NCBI RefSeq assembly: GCF_023065955.2
Contig: NW_026622808.1
Location: 49,364,475 to 49,428,474 of the forward strand
DNA: 64,000 nucleotides
Direction: 5' to 3'
Origin: Ursus arctos
Lineage: Eukaryota; Chordata; Mammalia; Carnivora; Ursidae
Shown: in pieces, positions 50,400-62,361 of the stretch
How the letters are laid out: the number at the start of each line of letters is the position of its first letter
How positions within the stretch are numbered: the stretch's first letter is position 1
The notes under the pieces: model-generated
Databases searched by the model: none
What the model was told of the DNA's origin: nothing
What the model saw: only the letters and a program-made list of their open reading frames with translations
Translations under genes and position numbers: made by a program

Positions 50400-51165
50400 C
50401 AAAACACAAAGGATGAATTGGAAAAATTTTTGCAACAAGACAGATGGAGCTATGTTCTTCAATATGTAAAAGGTGCTTACAATCAGTAAGAGAAGATCAT
50501 TGAGTATCCAAGAAAAATCACAAATAGACAAGAACTGGAAATACAAACTGCTTATAATCACATGAAAAGATGTTCAACCTCACTAATAACTAAGGAAGTG
50601 CAAATTAAACCCACTTAGGTAATTTTAAAAGTTTTTTTAATTTAAGATATTAGAGCAGCTGTGAGGTATGGCACAATCTTTCGTGTAAATTGTTATGCTG
50701 TGTAAATATTGTACTGATGTATCAGGGCACTTTTCGAAATACACATCAAAATTTTAAATGCACACACCCAATAACTTAGCAATTCTAATTGTAGGAGTTT
50801 GTGTATTTGTCTAGGTACAGAAACATTTGTAATCTATACAAAGAATCATGCATCAGGCTCTTCATTACCAAAAAAGTATAAACAAACTAAATGTCCATCA
50901 GTAGGGGACTGGTTCAACAAACTATGCTAATTAGGTCCACACGATGTAGGAGGCAGATCTGCAGGGACTGCTACCATACATGTTCAGTTTCCACAATGAA
51001 ATAAATCAAGTTTCAGACAGTATGGAGAGCATTCTCCTCCTGTGTTTAATTAAAAAAAAAAGGGGGGAACACAAGTTTGAACATGCTGGAAGAAACCCAA
51101 GAAAATGGTTACCTCTGGTTACCTCTAAGTAGAGAAACTTTTGTATATCCTTTGTAGTGTTTCAA
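50400..51165 (+). mobile_element. Old L1M 3' fragment
   Basis: 'aatcacatgaaaagatgttcaacctcactaataac', 'aacaaactaaatgtccatcagtaggggactggttc' and 'ggttacctctaagtagag' are old L1 ORF2 end and 3' UTR. Confidence 0.7.
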
Positions 51166-51194
51166 ATTTTACCATGTGCATGCATTAGCTTTTA

Positions 51195-51385
51195 TAACCA
51201 TTTAACCTTGACTAATATTGTCTGTACCTTGGTTTTCTACTTTGTAAAATGGTAATACGTGTCCAGCTCATCTCAGAAGGTAATTGCGAATACTAAAAGA
51301 GAAAATGCAGATGCATGAAAGTGATTTGTAACCTTTATAGAATATTGTATAAACTACATAAAAGTTATATATTATTGCTACTAGC
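51195..51385 (+). mobile_element. MIR SINE fragment
   Basis: 'gtctgtaccttggttttctactttgtaaaatggtaatacg' to 'tatattattgctac' matches MIR. Confidence 0.6.
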
Positions 51386-52759
51386 GATTTTTTTTTTTTT
51401 AGCTATAGGTAATCATTTTATGACCCAGGATTTACATTAGATAGGTCTCAAGAAAATTTAAGGTGAAAAGATAAATGAGAAATAAATGTTAAGAACATAG
51501 CTGTAAAATGTATTACTGGAAGAAGGATTTTGTATTGTTTTGCTTTTAAGGTCAGAGTAGGAAAATTAAAAGGGTCAAGGAAAACATACAAATACTTATG
51601 CAAAAGGCTTTTTAAAGAAATTTCCCTGCTAGATAAAAATGTAATCTCTAACATTTTTGAGGTCCTTAAAAATGAAGACAAAAACATCACATGAAGTTCC
51701 ACAGGAGCCTCATAATTAAAGGAGAGTCAGTTGAGGCCAAGGTGATCCAAAGAGAAATATGTTCCCTCCATGCTGAGTGAATTTTAAACAGGTGTTTGCA
51801 GGTATCAATAAAGCTAATGTTAAGAGGAAATAGAAAAACAACGAGACCTCAGAGTATTCAGCAGAGACTGAAATTGCAACAAACTAACCCCCTACACTCA
51901 CTATTAAAAGCTCATTAACTCCCAGCTGTTCATCCATTAGGCTGAGAAGAAGAAAAAGCACATGCCCTCGCTGTCACATATTTATACCCGAGGTTTTCAT
52001 CTCATAAAAAGGAGAGAGAGGGAAGATAAGGAGAAGATAACAATCATAATTATCTCACCAGGCTGTGGAGAAAGCTGTGGTAAGTACAATAAACCTCTCA
52101 GGCAATAAAGTCAGATGAATGTCCAAAGTCTGCCACGTAAAGAAGAAAGAAGGGGGGAAGGTAGATGCCCGGCGGCATCATGGTGCTCGTCCTTGAGCTA
52201 CTTACAAACCAGAACCCCATGATTCACCCCAACAGGTCACATCTAATCTACACTACGAGCAGCAACACCTGCAAATAAGATATTTTTCACCAAGCTGTTC
52301 ACTATGGTACACAATCCTTGACTACAACATTAAATTAAACGAAAGAGGGCAGAGGAGTACAAATCAGATTTAAAGCAATCTGTGCACAAACTACTGTTTT
52401 CCTTAAAGAGGGATGGAATGGAACTGTTTGTTGTTGATAAAGCTTCTAGGCATGTGCTCAAAATCTGGCAACTTGTAAAATTATTCCAGCCACAGGTGTT
52501 GTGTTTGGCTCAGGGATCCTTGGAGATTTTAATTTCTCAGTTGTCAATATTTTAAAGTCAAGATATTTAACTCAATGGTCTATCTCCAGCTTGCCTGACA
52601 AAATTGGAAGACTCCAATGCTAGGCTTACATTCGCATAGTTCCATTAGAGACAAGTCTTAAGTATTTGAGGGGTTTTTTCCCCCTTGTTAGAACCCCAGA
52701 AGCATAAAAATGGAAAAATACAATTTTTCCATATAAAATTCATGCTATGTATAACAGAT
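51386..52759. other. Sequence without recognised features
   Basis: Repeat-poor. The ORF at 51448-51702 (minus) is unremarkable. No exon is supported. Confidence 0.3.
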
Positions 52760-53265
52760 GGCTCTCCTTTCCTGCTCTTTTTCACTATAGCCTCTCTGTG
52801 ATCCCAGCCTCACCTACATGGCTGACTTCCCACACCCCTTACCACCCTTCTACCTTGCCACCTGGCCACATTGGCCTCCTTGCTCCTCCTCAAACATGCC
52901 AGTCATCTTCTGACTCAGGACATCTGCACTTGCTGTTCTCTCACCTGGAATATTCTTCCTCCAGAATTCATCAGGGCTGGCTCCTTCACCTGATTCAAAT
53001 CTTTACTCCCACATTCCCTTCTCGGAGAAGTCATCCTTGAGCACCCAATTTAAAAGTCCACCTATGATCTCAGCTTTAATTCTCCCCGTAGAACTCATGA
53101 CATCTGCCATACTCTGCTTTATTGTTTATTCATTGTCTATTTCCCCTCCACGTATGATGTTAGCCTCAAGAGGGCAAATATTTTTTTTCTTTTGTCTACT
53201 GCTCAATCATCAATTGTCTGATGAAAAACAGTGCCTGGAACATAATAGGTACTGGGGGGAAAAAA
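52760..53265 (+). mobile_element. L2 LINE 3' region
   Basis: 'ggcctccttgctcctcctcaaacatgccag', 'ctgttctctcacctggaatattcttcc', 'atcagggctggctccttcacctgattcaaatctttactccc' and 'cagtgcctggaacataataggtac' follow L2 in order. Confidence 0.75.
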
Positions 53266-53739
53266 AACATAGCCATCAAAAGAATTAACTGTGTTTCTCA
53301 TCAGAAAACAAAAGAGAAGCACACACTCAACATATACCCATACACGATACTGAAACCTTGATGACTTCACACCTCTAAAATGAAAGTACAATTTATTGTA
53401 GGCCTAAAAGAAGTGCTAAGGGATATTCTTCACACTGAAGGGAAATTCTATCAGAGAGAAATCTGGAATGTAATCAGTAAAGGAAAAGCAACATAAGCAG
53501 TGAATAACTAGATACATATAATCTATTTTTCTCCTCTTTCATTTGAAAAAAAATTGTATATGACTGTTGAAAGCAAAAATTATCACATTATCCGGTGGGG
53601 TTTTTAATGTATATGTATGTAATATATTTGACAACTATAATATAAAGGAAGGAGAATAAAGAGATTTATATGCTTGTAAGGCTTCTATATTTTGCTTGGT
53701 GGGTCCAAATATTAACTTTAAAGTAGACTGTGAGAGATA

Positions 53740-54060
53740 TGTATATTTTAAACCCTAGAGCAACCACTAAAAAATAATACAAAGAGATATAACCAAAAAG
53801 CCAATAGATAACAAAAAGTATTAGAATTTAGGCAAAAGAAGCCAAGAAATGGGGAACAAAGGAGCAAAAAGCAGTGGTGATATACCAAAAATGCAAACAA
53901 ACAAAAAGATCCAAATAATTAAATGATAGAATCAAGTCCAAATATATCACTACATTAAATGTAAGTGACCTAACCACACTAATTCAAAGACAGAGATTAT
54001 CAGACTGAATAAAATGAGAATACTCATAATTTAACAAAATAAGAATCCTTCATGTGTTGA
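53740..54060 (+). mobile_element. Old L1M ORF2 5' fragment
   Basis: 'ctagagcaaccactaaaaaataatacaaagagatata' and 'acattaaatgtaagtgacctaaccacactaattcaaagac' are ORF2 start sequence of an old L1. Confidence 0.6.
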
Positions 54061-54685
54061 GGGAAAAGACCATGCTAAGTATAGTCCGGTGACTTGCATT
54101 ATACATTCAATTCTCAGGTAGAAGTTCAGTTCATTCATATGGAGATGGGAATCCCCTGAATTAATGGTGCAAATGACCTTTAATTAGACATGAGTCCAGA
54201 AGTATTACAACCAGGGAACAAACTTACAATGCCATAGTAATAAAGTAAAATGGCTACAACCATTGGATCTCCAAAATTGGGGCAAAGAGGGGGAAGAGTA
54301 TAAACCAGAAGCAGCGAAAAATTTAAAGGATCTCTCCCACCTTTTGTACCAACTTAGCATTAAGAAAGGAAGAAAGCAAGACTCAGAAATCCTACTTTGG
54401 CAAATTTTGGCTCTGGCATCCATGCCCACTTCTAATAAGCACACTGATTTACTTTTCAAGTATTTCTGGGTACCCCCAATGTGTGTAGTTGCTTAGTAGA
54501 AGGACAAGGCAGGTACGTAACAGATGGTGACTCTTAACAGAGACATGTTATTCCAAGAGGAAGGAACATGGCAAAACAAGGTCACTGTGGCTGGAAGCAT
54601 CTTGCGCCACCCTAAGGACCTGACTACACACAGCCCAAGGCCATTGGTCATACCGGTCTTGCTCTCTCCTCAATGCAAGTGTTGT
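54061..54685. other. Sequence without recognised features
   Basis: No exon or named repeat is identified. Confidence 0.3.
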
Positions 54686-55095
54686 AGGTTGAATCATATC
54701 CCCCCCAAAAGATACACTGGAGTCAGTACCTATGAATGTGACCTTGTTTAGAGACAAGATCTTCACAAATGTAATCAGGTAAAGATGAAGTTTAATCTAA
54801 ATGACCTGTGTCCTTGCAAGAAAAGGAAATGACCGAGTGAAGACAGACACCCAGAGAGTGACAGTGGAGGAAGAGACTGCCGGCCATGCTGCAGCAGCAA
54901 GCCAAGGAACACGTGGCGCGATCAGAAGCTGGAAGAGGCAAGGAAAGATCCTCCCCTAGAGCCTTCAGAGGGAGTATGGCCCCATCAATACCCTGATTTT
55001 GGACTTCTAGCCTCCACAACTGAGAGAGAGAATTTCTGTTGTGGGAAGCCATCCAGTTCATGGTACTTTGATAGGGCAGTGCTAGGAAACTAACA
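54686..55095 (+). mobile_element. LTR-like repeat (probable ERVL-MaLR group)
   Basis: It begins 'ttgtaggttgaatcatatccccccc' and ends 'tttgatagggcagtgctaggaaactaacac'. The interior 'gaatgtgaccttgtttagag', 'tgtccttgcaagaaaaggaaat' and 'aagatcctcccctagagccttcagagggag' is that of old MLT1-type LTRs. Confidence 0.6.
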
Positions 55096-55099
55096 CAAC

Positions 55100-55955
55100 A
55101 AAGGACGGTATTTCTCCTTGGAGCCTAAGATCGTTTGAAGAAGGAATAGAAGAAAAGATAAGGCTTTGTTTCCATTAGAGGAAACTAACACCCAAAAAAT
55201 AAACCATTCCCTGCCTCAGGCCCTTGTCTAATGCAGGGGACCTCAAGCTTACAGGACTACAGAGTAAATAAGAGCAGCCATATAAGCTAAATAGGCACAG
55301 AACAAATGAAAGCCCAGTCTCTGGGATTATAGCAGCAGATTCTCAGTTCTGGATACACTAAACGTTTATTGCAAACAAGAAATTAAGATTTTGCTGTGTA
55401 TTCTGACAGATAACGAAACACTATGCAGGCTGAACACAGCACCTATTTGGGCCAAACAAAGCCCACAAGCTATTGGCGTACAATCCCTCCTGTCAATCAC
55501 ACCCTGTACCCCAAGGCAGAGATTGAGATCTAACAAAACTCTGGAACCGGTTAAAAAAAAAAAAAAAAGTTCATAGTACTTTCAATACTTAACAGCCTAC
55601 CAGTGGATTTCACCAGTTGTCCGGATTTCTGAAGTTATTAAACAAACTTAATTCTTCTTAGAAACATGCCATCAATATCCATCCTTGCAAGCTCATTTCA
55701 CTCATAAAAGGAAATGCTGGACTGATACCACATTATTAAATAGTACTTATCAAGGTTAAGAGGTTAATGGACAAAAAACCCTTCACTCATCATCATTAGT
55801 GGAGGGAAATTATCAATTATTAATCTTATTTTTATTTTTTGGTTGAGAACATTAGCTATGATTACATATATGGACTCAGCCATTGACAATCATTTTTTCC
55901 ATCAATGAGTCAAAGGAATTTTTTTGTAAGAGACAGAACTGAAATTTCAAAGATG
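55100..55955. other. Sequence without recognised features
   Basis: No exon, SINE or LINE recognised, apart from an A-run at 55553-55568. Confidence 0.3.
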
Positions 55956-56075
55956 ATGGCACGTATCCCAATTTCATGATCTGGGAGGTGGCCTGGGCAT
56001 CAGCATTTTTAAAAAACTCCCCTGGCGATCCTAGCATGCAGCAGAGTTTGCAAACCTGTACCACAGACAATAGAA
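55956..56075 (+). mobile_element. MER5A-like hAT fragment
   Basis: 'ggaggtggcctgggcatcagcatttttaaaaaactcccctggcgatcctagcatgcag' resembles MER5A 3' half. Confidence 0.45.
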
Positions 56076-56099
56076 TGGAGGACTTTTTCTAACATTTGG

Positions 56100-58870
56100 A
56101 TCGTTGTTTTTTTTTATTTCAAACTCAAAATATAATGTACTTGTACCCCAAAGATAATCCCCTCAAAGCTTTCAAATTTTCAGAAAAACAATCAGATTGA
56201 TTCCTGCTATCTCTTGTCCTGTTTTAGTTGATGAAAATCTTCTAGGTCACTAAATTGATCTAAAGTTGCCCATGTCATTTTGTAATTATTCTTCTTCACA
56301 AGGGCAGTAATTTTCGTCTTTGGTGTTTTCAAATTAACTAGATTAAAAGAATGCCATTTAACTATGCACAAAACGTGTTCTGAGGATAGATACAACGTTG
56401 CTTCTATTCCTAATGAATCTCAGACCTTTCATCTTAAATTCAAGCAGAATCTCAAACACTAAAATGAAATGAGTTTGGTATTTTCCTGTCTCTATGAAAT
56501 TGATGGCCATCTACACACAGGTAAAAAGCCTCGGCATTCTCTTCATTATCCCTATACAGCTGCACTACTGCTTCTGTGAGATCAATGGGTTATATTGTCT
56601 CTTAATAGTGGGATTACATTTTTCCTATATTTCTGCTGTTATTATTCTTGACTTCGCAAAGCATCTCAACTTTGGCAGGCAAATACAGGCAGTTAATCGC
56701 TCTCTGATTTCAGGCAAGTAGAAACCGACTTATCCAAATCCTACACCGGGAGACAGATCTTCGAAGGAGATTGTCTAGTTCAATTCAGAAAAAGAAGCTG
56801 GTCCACTGGCCTGATCCCGACATTTACCAAATAAAAGAAGAATGGACTACTGTTTTCAAATTCCACTAAACAGATTGCATAATTAAGGGAATAGAGAGCA
56901 AATAACCGCACTTAGATGATCATTGGTCTACTGAAAAACGCCCTCTGTTTTAATTGCTTGCTTGTAATTCGTTTCAGGGTTTAGTTTTGCAGCAAACTGT
57001 CTCTGATAAGCAATCCTATTTGGTGGTTCACAGCTAGGCAGCCCAATTCGGAAATCCAGCTGCCACTTAGGCAATGATTAGTCATAAAGCTAAATGGCAA
57101 AAATGGCATTTTAATTTTGAGCTTATATTTGAGCAAGAGCACAGTAAAAACATTTAGTGTAAACCAACGTGCTCTCCTGTAACAGTTAGCTGAACTTCAT
57201 GGAGAGGAACAATTACTATCTTTTGCACAAGGAATGAGACTTTGAGCCAGTTCTCTAAAAAAGGGAGCTGCCATTTTTATTGCTGTGCTTGAGTTATGGA
57301 TTCTAAAAACTGCATCACGCATGCAAGTTTAATTCACTCGGTAACGATGAATCAAATGCAGGCACATAAAGAGGGATTCCAAATCAGATAAAGTGAAATT
57401 CAGAAAACGCCACCTCTTTACCTGCCGATCTATAAAATAACTCAAGATGTAGCCTTACTGTGTTTAATGGCGTAATCAAAAAATGTGTCAAGACACTGGA
57501 ATGGCGAAGCTGCTTCACTTTACACCCTGTCCCCGATGACTCATTTAAAAGTGGGCAGGTTGTCAGAATCGATGGGACATAAACACCTTTCATTCCCTGC
57601 GGAGCTGCTAGGATCCTGACCTGTGCAACCCCCTATTTTTTCAAACTCCTCTCTTTGGAATACAAGGTTTTCTTAAAAATTCCAGTATCTTTTACCAAGC
57701 TTCGGTAGGCATAGGATGATTTATTCTGCCATTGATGAGAATACGGAACTCCTGTTATAAGGAGTCGCTGTCCATGAATACAAGCTAAGGAAAGATGACA
57801 CCAATTCATTTGCATCATTTTCCCCCCTACTTATCCCTTCCTGGAAAACCGATCATTAACAGGAGCTGTTTGCTTTCTACCCTGGCTGTCTGCATTTCTT
57901 CCCTTAAAATTTTAAAAAGCCATAGGTATATAAGATGACTCTATTTTCTCACGTTAAATATATGTTCATTATGACAAAGCAACCAAAAAGGACTTTAAAG
58001 ACTTGCATTCTCAATTAATTGAAAGTCACACGGGCAGCTCTGGTCTTGAGATGATCTTCTCTTCTTCCCTCCACCCCGCAGTTGACCACAGGTCTGCTCT
58101 CCCACTTCGTTAACCCTTCCAAATCACTTTTTTTTTTTTTTCCACTTTCCATGGCTCCCTTCTTTCCTCACACTTCTTTCAAAATTCCACACTATGTTTT
58201 GATCTCAACAGGGAATAGTTTAGGACTACCTGCAGATATCCGGGCCGGCAACTGAAAGCCAGAAGTATCTTTGTCAATCATGGCAGGCAGAAGGCGTGGG
58301 GTAGATAGATACACTCCACACTCCAGAAAGCACGATGTAACCCCATTAATGAATGTGACCCAGCAATTCTGATTCTCTTCATTATTAATAATCATCTACT
58401 TAGCACCACTAAGGCAAAGAGTAGTAGAAAGTGGCTCCATCCAAAAACAAAGAGGAAAAACAATACAGTTATTGCAGAACCAAGTGCAGATACAGTTGAA
58501 AAAAGAGACTCTACCAAGAGTTATGAAACCTAAACTAAGCCTTCGCTTTTGGATCAAGTCTATGATTCACCAGCAAAATCACCATTAATTTTGGAAACCT
58601 TACATTTCTAGTGCTGTAATTGCTTTACTAGCATTTAAAACCATGCTTGGGTTTTTATAGCAATTTGGACAAGAGCGACAGGTAGCAGTGTAAGCTTAAA
58701 CACACTTTGCTGGCACAAGTGTTTCTTTGGATGTAGAGGTTACTGAGGAATTACAGCAAGGAGCTGAAGGAAGTGAACTCGGAGTGGAGGCTGGTTTTCT
58801 GATGTGTTTTACATCTCTTGTTTAGAGAATAAAGACGGGTATGTCAGTCCATGAACTACAAAATAAATTC
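56100..58870. other. Repeat-poor stretch (possible conserved non-coding sequence)
   Basis: No SINE, LINE, LTR or DNA transposon is recognised in 2.7 kb, in contrast to the surroundings. Within 56900-57350 there are several TAAT/ATTA-type cores ('tttaattgcttgcttgtaattcg', 'gcaatgattagtcataaa', 'cattttaattttgag') as in homeodomain-bound enhancers. No splice-flanked coding exon was found. Conservation cannot be judged here. Confidence 0.35.
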
Positions 58871-58879
58871 CAAAGGCTC

Positions 58880-59010
58880 CCTTTTTCAACAAATAGGTAT
58901 TTGAAGCCTACTGTGCATCAGATGCTGTTCCAGCACCAGGGACAGAGCCCTGAGCAACAAAGACATGGTCCCCATTCCCCGGAGCATACACTCTTCTCTA
59001 GTCCATTCAC
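58880..59010 (-). mobile_element. L2 LINE fragment (reverse)
   Basis: 'tttcaacaaataggtatttgaagcctactgtgcatcagatgctgttccagcaccagggac' is reversed L2. Confidence 0.55.
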
Positions 59011-59629
59011 TTCAAGAATCTCGGAGCAACAAGGGACATCAAAGCATCAGTAGAATTACAAACCATTTTTACCTATATGTATATACACTTCAAGGACTGA
59101 GCCCGAACACGGAGGTCTCAACATACAAGATTATCAAATGCATCATGGCAGAAAGAACTGGGGTGTGCAACTTTTATTTCTCAGGTGGGACTTTGTGAAA
59201 CAAGGAAGTTTGGGGCAAGTTTATTTGGAAGGAAACGAAGAACAAGGAATACAATTCCATGTGTGGCACATTGGTGCTGTGACTTAGTCCAACTCAGTTC
59301 CGTGGCAAAATTGACAAGAGAATAATTTTACTTCACTGGACAACAAAGTCATCCAAGGTCTTAGGCAATAGTTTCTTGTACTTCACTGCCTGCAGTTATA
59401 TGCAGGTAGGGAGATCACATGCACGAACAAGTTAACTAATCATGCCTCACTCTTCTTCCTCACCTTCCACAGTCAATCAGTCACCAGCAGTCCTGATAAT
59501 ACAATTTCCTAGCTACCTCCTAAATCCATCACGATGGACTGCACAACTGGCCACAGATTTCTCCCCTCCTTTTATCAATCCCTTGCAATGTGACTTTGTA
59601 GCTTCTCCCAGCAAGAGCATCTGTTTGTT
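59011..59629. other. Sequence without recognised features
   Basis: No exon or clear repeat identified. Confidence 0.3.
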
Positions 59630-59995
59630 CTACCCTTGAATCAAGGATGGTCATCTATGACTTACTTTGACTAGTGGGATGTGAGCAAACATTTGAGAGG
59701 CACTTGACATTGGGACTTGCTTCTTGCTGTTGTTTTGACAGTAAGTGTGTGAACAAGGCCGGCCACTCTATCACTCAGCCAAAGCCAGCCAACCTCAGAC
59801 GTCTAAATGGAACGATCCTGATCATTCAGCCCCTAGATGACCTGCTAAATGGCCACAGACACATAAGCAAGCAACACACAAGCAGGCCCAATCAAACTCT
59901 GTCGAGCCTCACACAAACCAAGAGAACGGCCAGGAATGTCAAGCTAAACAAATGGCTGCTGTTGTAAACCATTTGTTTGAGGCAAAAGCTTCTAC
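59630..59995 (+). mobile_element. LTR-like repeat (probable ERVL-MaLR group)
   Basis: 'acccttgaatcaaggatggtcatctatgacttactttgactagtgggatg' and 'gacctgctaaatggccacagacacataagcaagc' resemble MLT1-type LTR sequence. The open frame at 59674-59967 is incidental. Confidence 0.5.
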
Positions 59996-60004
59996 GTTAA
60001 CTCA

Positions 60005-60115
60005 CTCATCTCCTTCCTCTGCCATCATAATTTCTCACCTGCACTATTACAACATCTTCCATTTTGCCCTGTCCAGTCCACTCTCCACAGTGCAGCCAGA
60101 AAAATCTCTCAAATT
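60005..60115 (+). mobile_element. L2 LINE fragment
   Basis: 'catcataatttctcacctgcactattacaacatcttcc' and 'cagtccactctccacagtgcagccagaaaaatct' are L2 sequence. Confidence 0.6.
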
Positions 60116-60152
60116 ATATATATGAAAGTGTATTATATAAAATATATGTATA

Positions 60153-60257
60153 GGGCCACCTGTCGCGCTAGTCGGTGGAGCGTGTGACTCTCGAGCTCAG
60201 GGTTGTGAGTTCAAGCCCCATGTTGGGTATAGAGATTGCTTAAAAATAAAATCTTAA
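60153..60257 (+). mobile_element. Short CAN-SINE, tRNA-like head without the CT tract
   Basis: 'gtcggtggagcgtgtgactctcgagctcagggttgtgagttcaagccccatgttgggt' is close to tRNA-Lys, with recognisable A and B boxes. It ends in 'taaaaataaaatctta' with no pyrimidine tract. It abuts the next SINE. Confidence 0.8.
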
Positions 60258-60455
60258 GGGGCACCTAGGTGGTGAAGTCAGTCAAGTGCCCAACTCTTGT
60301 TTTCAACTGAGGTTGTGTGCTCAGGGTCGTGAGATCGAGCCCCACATCGGACTCCATGCTCAGCGCAGACCCTGCTTGAGATTCTCTCTCCTTCTCCTTC
60401 CACCCCTCCTGCTTGTGCTCTCTCTCTCTCAAATAAATAAATCTTTAAAAATGTA
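60258..60455 (+). mobile_element. CAN-SINE
   Basis: The head is 'ggggcacctaggtggtgaag', with a CT tract and an 'aaataaataaatcttt' tail. It is in tandem with the short SINE just before it. Confidence 0.88.
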
Positions 60456-60472
60456 AAGATAAAAAAAATCTT

Positions 60473-60535
60473 AATATATATGCATATAAATATGTATCAT
60501 TTATATATATACATATATGTGTGTATATATATACA

Positions 60536-60597
<62 letters not shown>

Positions 60598-60605
60598 GTA
60601 TGTAT
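60473..60605. repeat. Compound (TA)n/(TG)n microsatellite
   Basis: Mixed TATG, TG and TA blocks end in a pure TA run of about 40 bases (60550-60591). It follows the SINE tail. Confidence 0.92.
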
Positions 60606-61220
60606 TTGATGAACAGACTCAGAGGTGTGTTGCAAATGTTTAACAACCATCCCAGAGGCAAGAAGAGTGATTTGTGGTATTTGCCAATTTCCATGGTGTA
60701 AACAGTTCTCCATGGTGGATTTCAAGCTACCAATGGTTTAACAACTTGCTTGCCAAAGTCCTACAAAGTGAACCGTCAGCTTTCATAAGCCAGTATACAC
60801 CACATCTAGCACAACACTCACTCTTCCTTTCTTAAAACACTTAATGGATATAATCCGAAAGCCACAGATTACAATTCTTAGCTCCTGAACAGATTCATGT
60901 GTACCGGAAGTCACAAAATAGGCACAGAAACACTTCAGCCAAAATTTTATTTTGCCCACACAATTAAATTTTAATCAAGTGCCAAAATTTTTTTTTTTTT
61001 TTACTTTTCCAAGGATGAAATGAGAAACTCTTGAAAAATCAGACAATCTAACATGCTGGGTTGGAGCTCAGAGGACAAAGCCACTTGAAATGGGCTTGAG
61101 TGTTCTGATCCACAATCCCTGCCGCACGTTTTGTACCAATCCTGGCTCATTTCTTTTGATTAGCCATCCTTCTAGACACACAAGTTTGAGACTCTGGTGT
61201 GTAAAACTCTCTGAGCCTTA

Positions 61221-61421
61221 GGGCGCCTGGGTGGCTCAGTCAGTTAAGCCTCCAACTCTTGATTTCAGCTCAGGTCATCATCTCACGGTTGTGAGATCGA
61301 GCCCCGCCTCACATCCTGCACTGAGCACGGAGCCTGCTTAAGATTCTCTCCCTCCCTCTCCTCCTCCCCTCCCACACTTCCCCCACCCCACTTATGCACC
61401 CACACTGAAAAGAAAAAAAAA
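61221..61421 (+). mobile_element. CAN-SINE
   Basis: The head is 'gggcgcctgggtggctcag', with a long CT tract. An imperfect flanking repeat is seen near 61206-61220 ('actctctgagcctta') and 61422-61436. Confidence 0.9.
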
Positions 61422-61529
61422 GTTTCTGGGCCTTTCTGCTTCCTTCAATCTGCAGTATTCCATTCAGCTTATTCTAAACTCTCCTCACTTGTGTCAAGGT
61501 TATTCCACAATTCGTATTAAATAAACCAC

Positions 61530-61755
61530 CTGTGCGTGGAAGACCTCTCAGAACCCCCTGACTGAATGTCCCTGTTCAACTTTCCCATCTCCTCTTTAGT
61601 GGTAACATTCATCATGCCTACAATTACCTGTGAAATGCCAGTCTCCCCCTCTACACTGCAAGTCCCTCAGAGCAAACGATCCACATTTCTGTAGTCAGCA
61701 TACAGGGTCTGAGAGGTGAATGTACTTTATATGTTTGTTAAATGAAAGAATAGAT
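61530..61755 (+). mobile_element. L2 LINE 3'-end fragment
   Basis: 'ctctacactgcaagtccctcagagcaaacgatccacatttctg' and 'tatgtttgttaaatgaaagaatag' fit the L2 3' end. Confidence 0.45.
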
Positions 61756-61848
61756 TCTACAGATAATTAGATAAATTAAAGATGATTCTGTACAAAGACT
61801 CCTGCAGAAAGGACTCAGAGAAGAGGTTAAAAATAAATTGTTTAACCA

Positions 61849-62038
61849 GGGGTGCCTGGTGGCTCAGTCGGTTAAGAGCCTGCCTTTGGCTCAGGTCATG
61901 ATCCCAGAGTCCTGGGATCTAGCCCCGCATCAGGTTCCCTGCTCAGCAGGGAGTCTGCTTCTCCCTCTCCTCCTCACTCATGATCTCTCTCATTACCTCT
62001 GCCTCTTTCTCTCAAATAAATAAAATCTTTAAAAAAAA
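61849..62038 (+). mobile_element. CAN-SINE
   Basis: The head is 'ggggtgcctggtggctcagtcgg', the tail 'aaataaataaaatctttaaaaaaa'. Confidence 0.9.
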
Positions 62039-62103
62039 TAACTAGAATTTAAAGAATAGTTGCAGATACAAATAACAGAGAGGATAGAAACATCATAGAT
62101 GGG

Positions 62104-62343
62104 GGGGGCACCTCAGTGGCTCAGTCGTTAAGCGTCTGCCTTTGGCTCAGGGCCTGATCCCAGGGTCCTGGGATTGAGCCCCGCATCAGGCTCTCTGCTC
62201 GGCAGGAAGCCTGCTTCTTCCTCTCCCTCTCCCCCTGCTTGTGTTCCCTCTCTCGCTGGCTGTCTCTCTCTGTCAACTGAATAAATAAAATCTTTAAAAA
62301 AAAAAAATCTTTAAAAAAATAAAAAGGGAGAATAAAGTAAGAA
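62104..62343 (+). mobile_element. CAN-SINE with a duplicated tail, ursid-type tract
   Basis: The SINE has 'cccctgcttgtgttccctctctcgctggctgtct'. Its tail carries AAATCTTT twice. An 18-bp target duplication AGAAACATCATAGATGGG lies at 62086-62103 and 62344-62361. Only about 65 bases separate it from the preceding SINE. Confidence 0.95.
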
Positions 62344-62361
62344 AGAAACATCATAGATGGG

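Noticed and set aside
60153..60230. Possible tRNA-Lys gene
   Set aside because: It is continuous with an A-rich SINE tail and preceded by SINE-type head sequence; it is a tRNA-derived SINE and not a standalone tRNA gene.
60480..60725. Frames of 65-74 codons rich in Ile-Tyr
   Set aside because: Direct translation of the (TA)n/(TG)n microsatellite.
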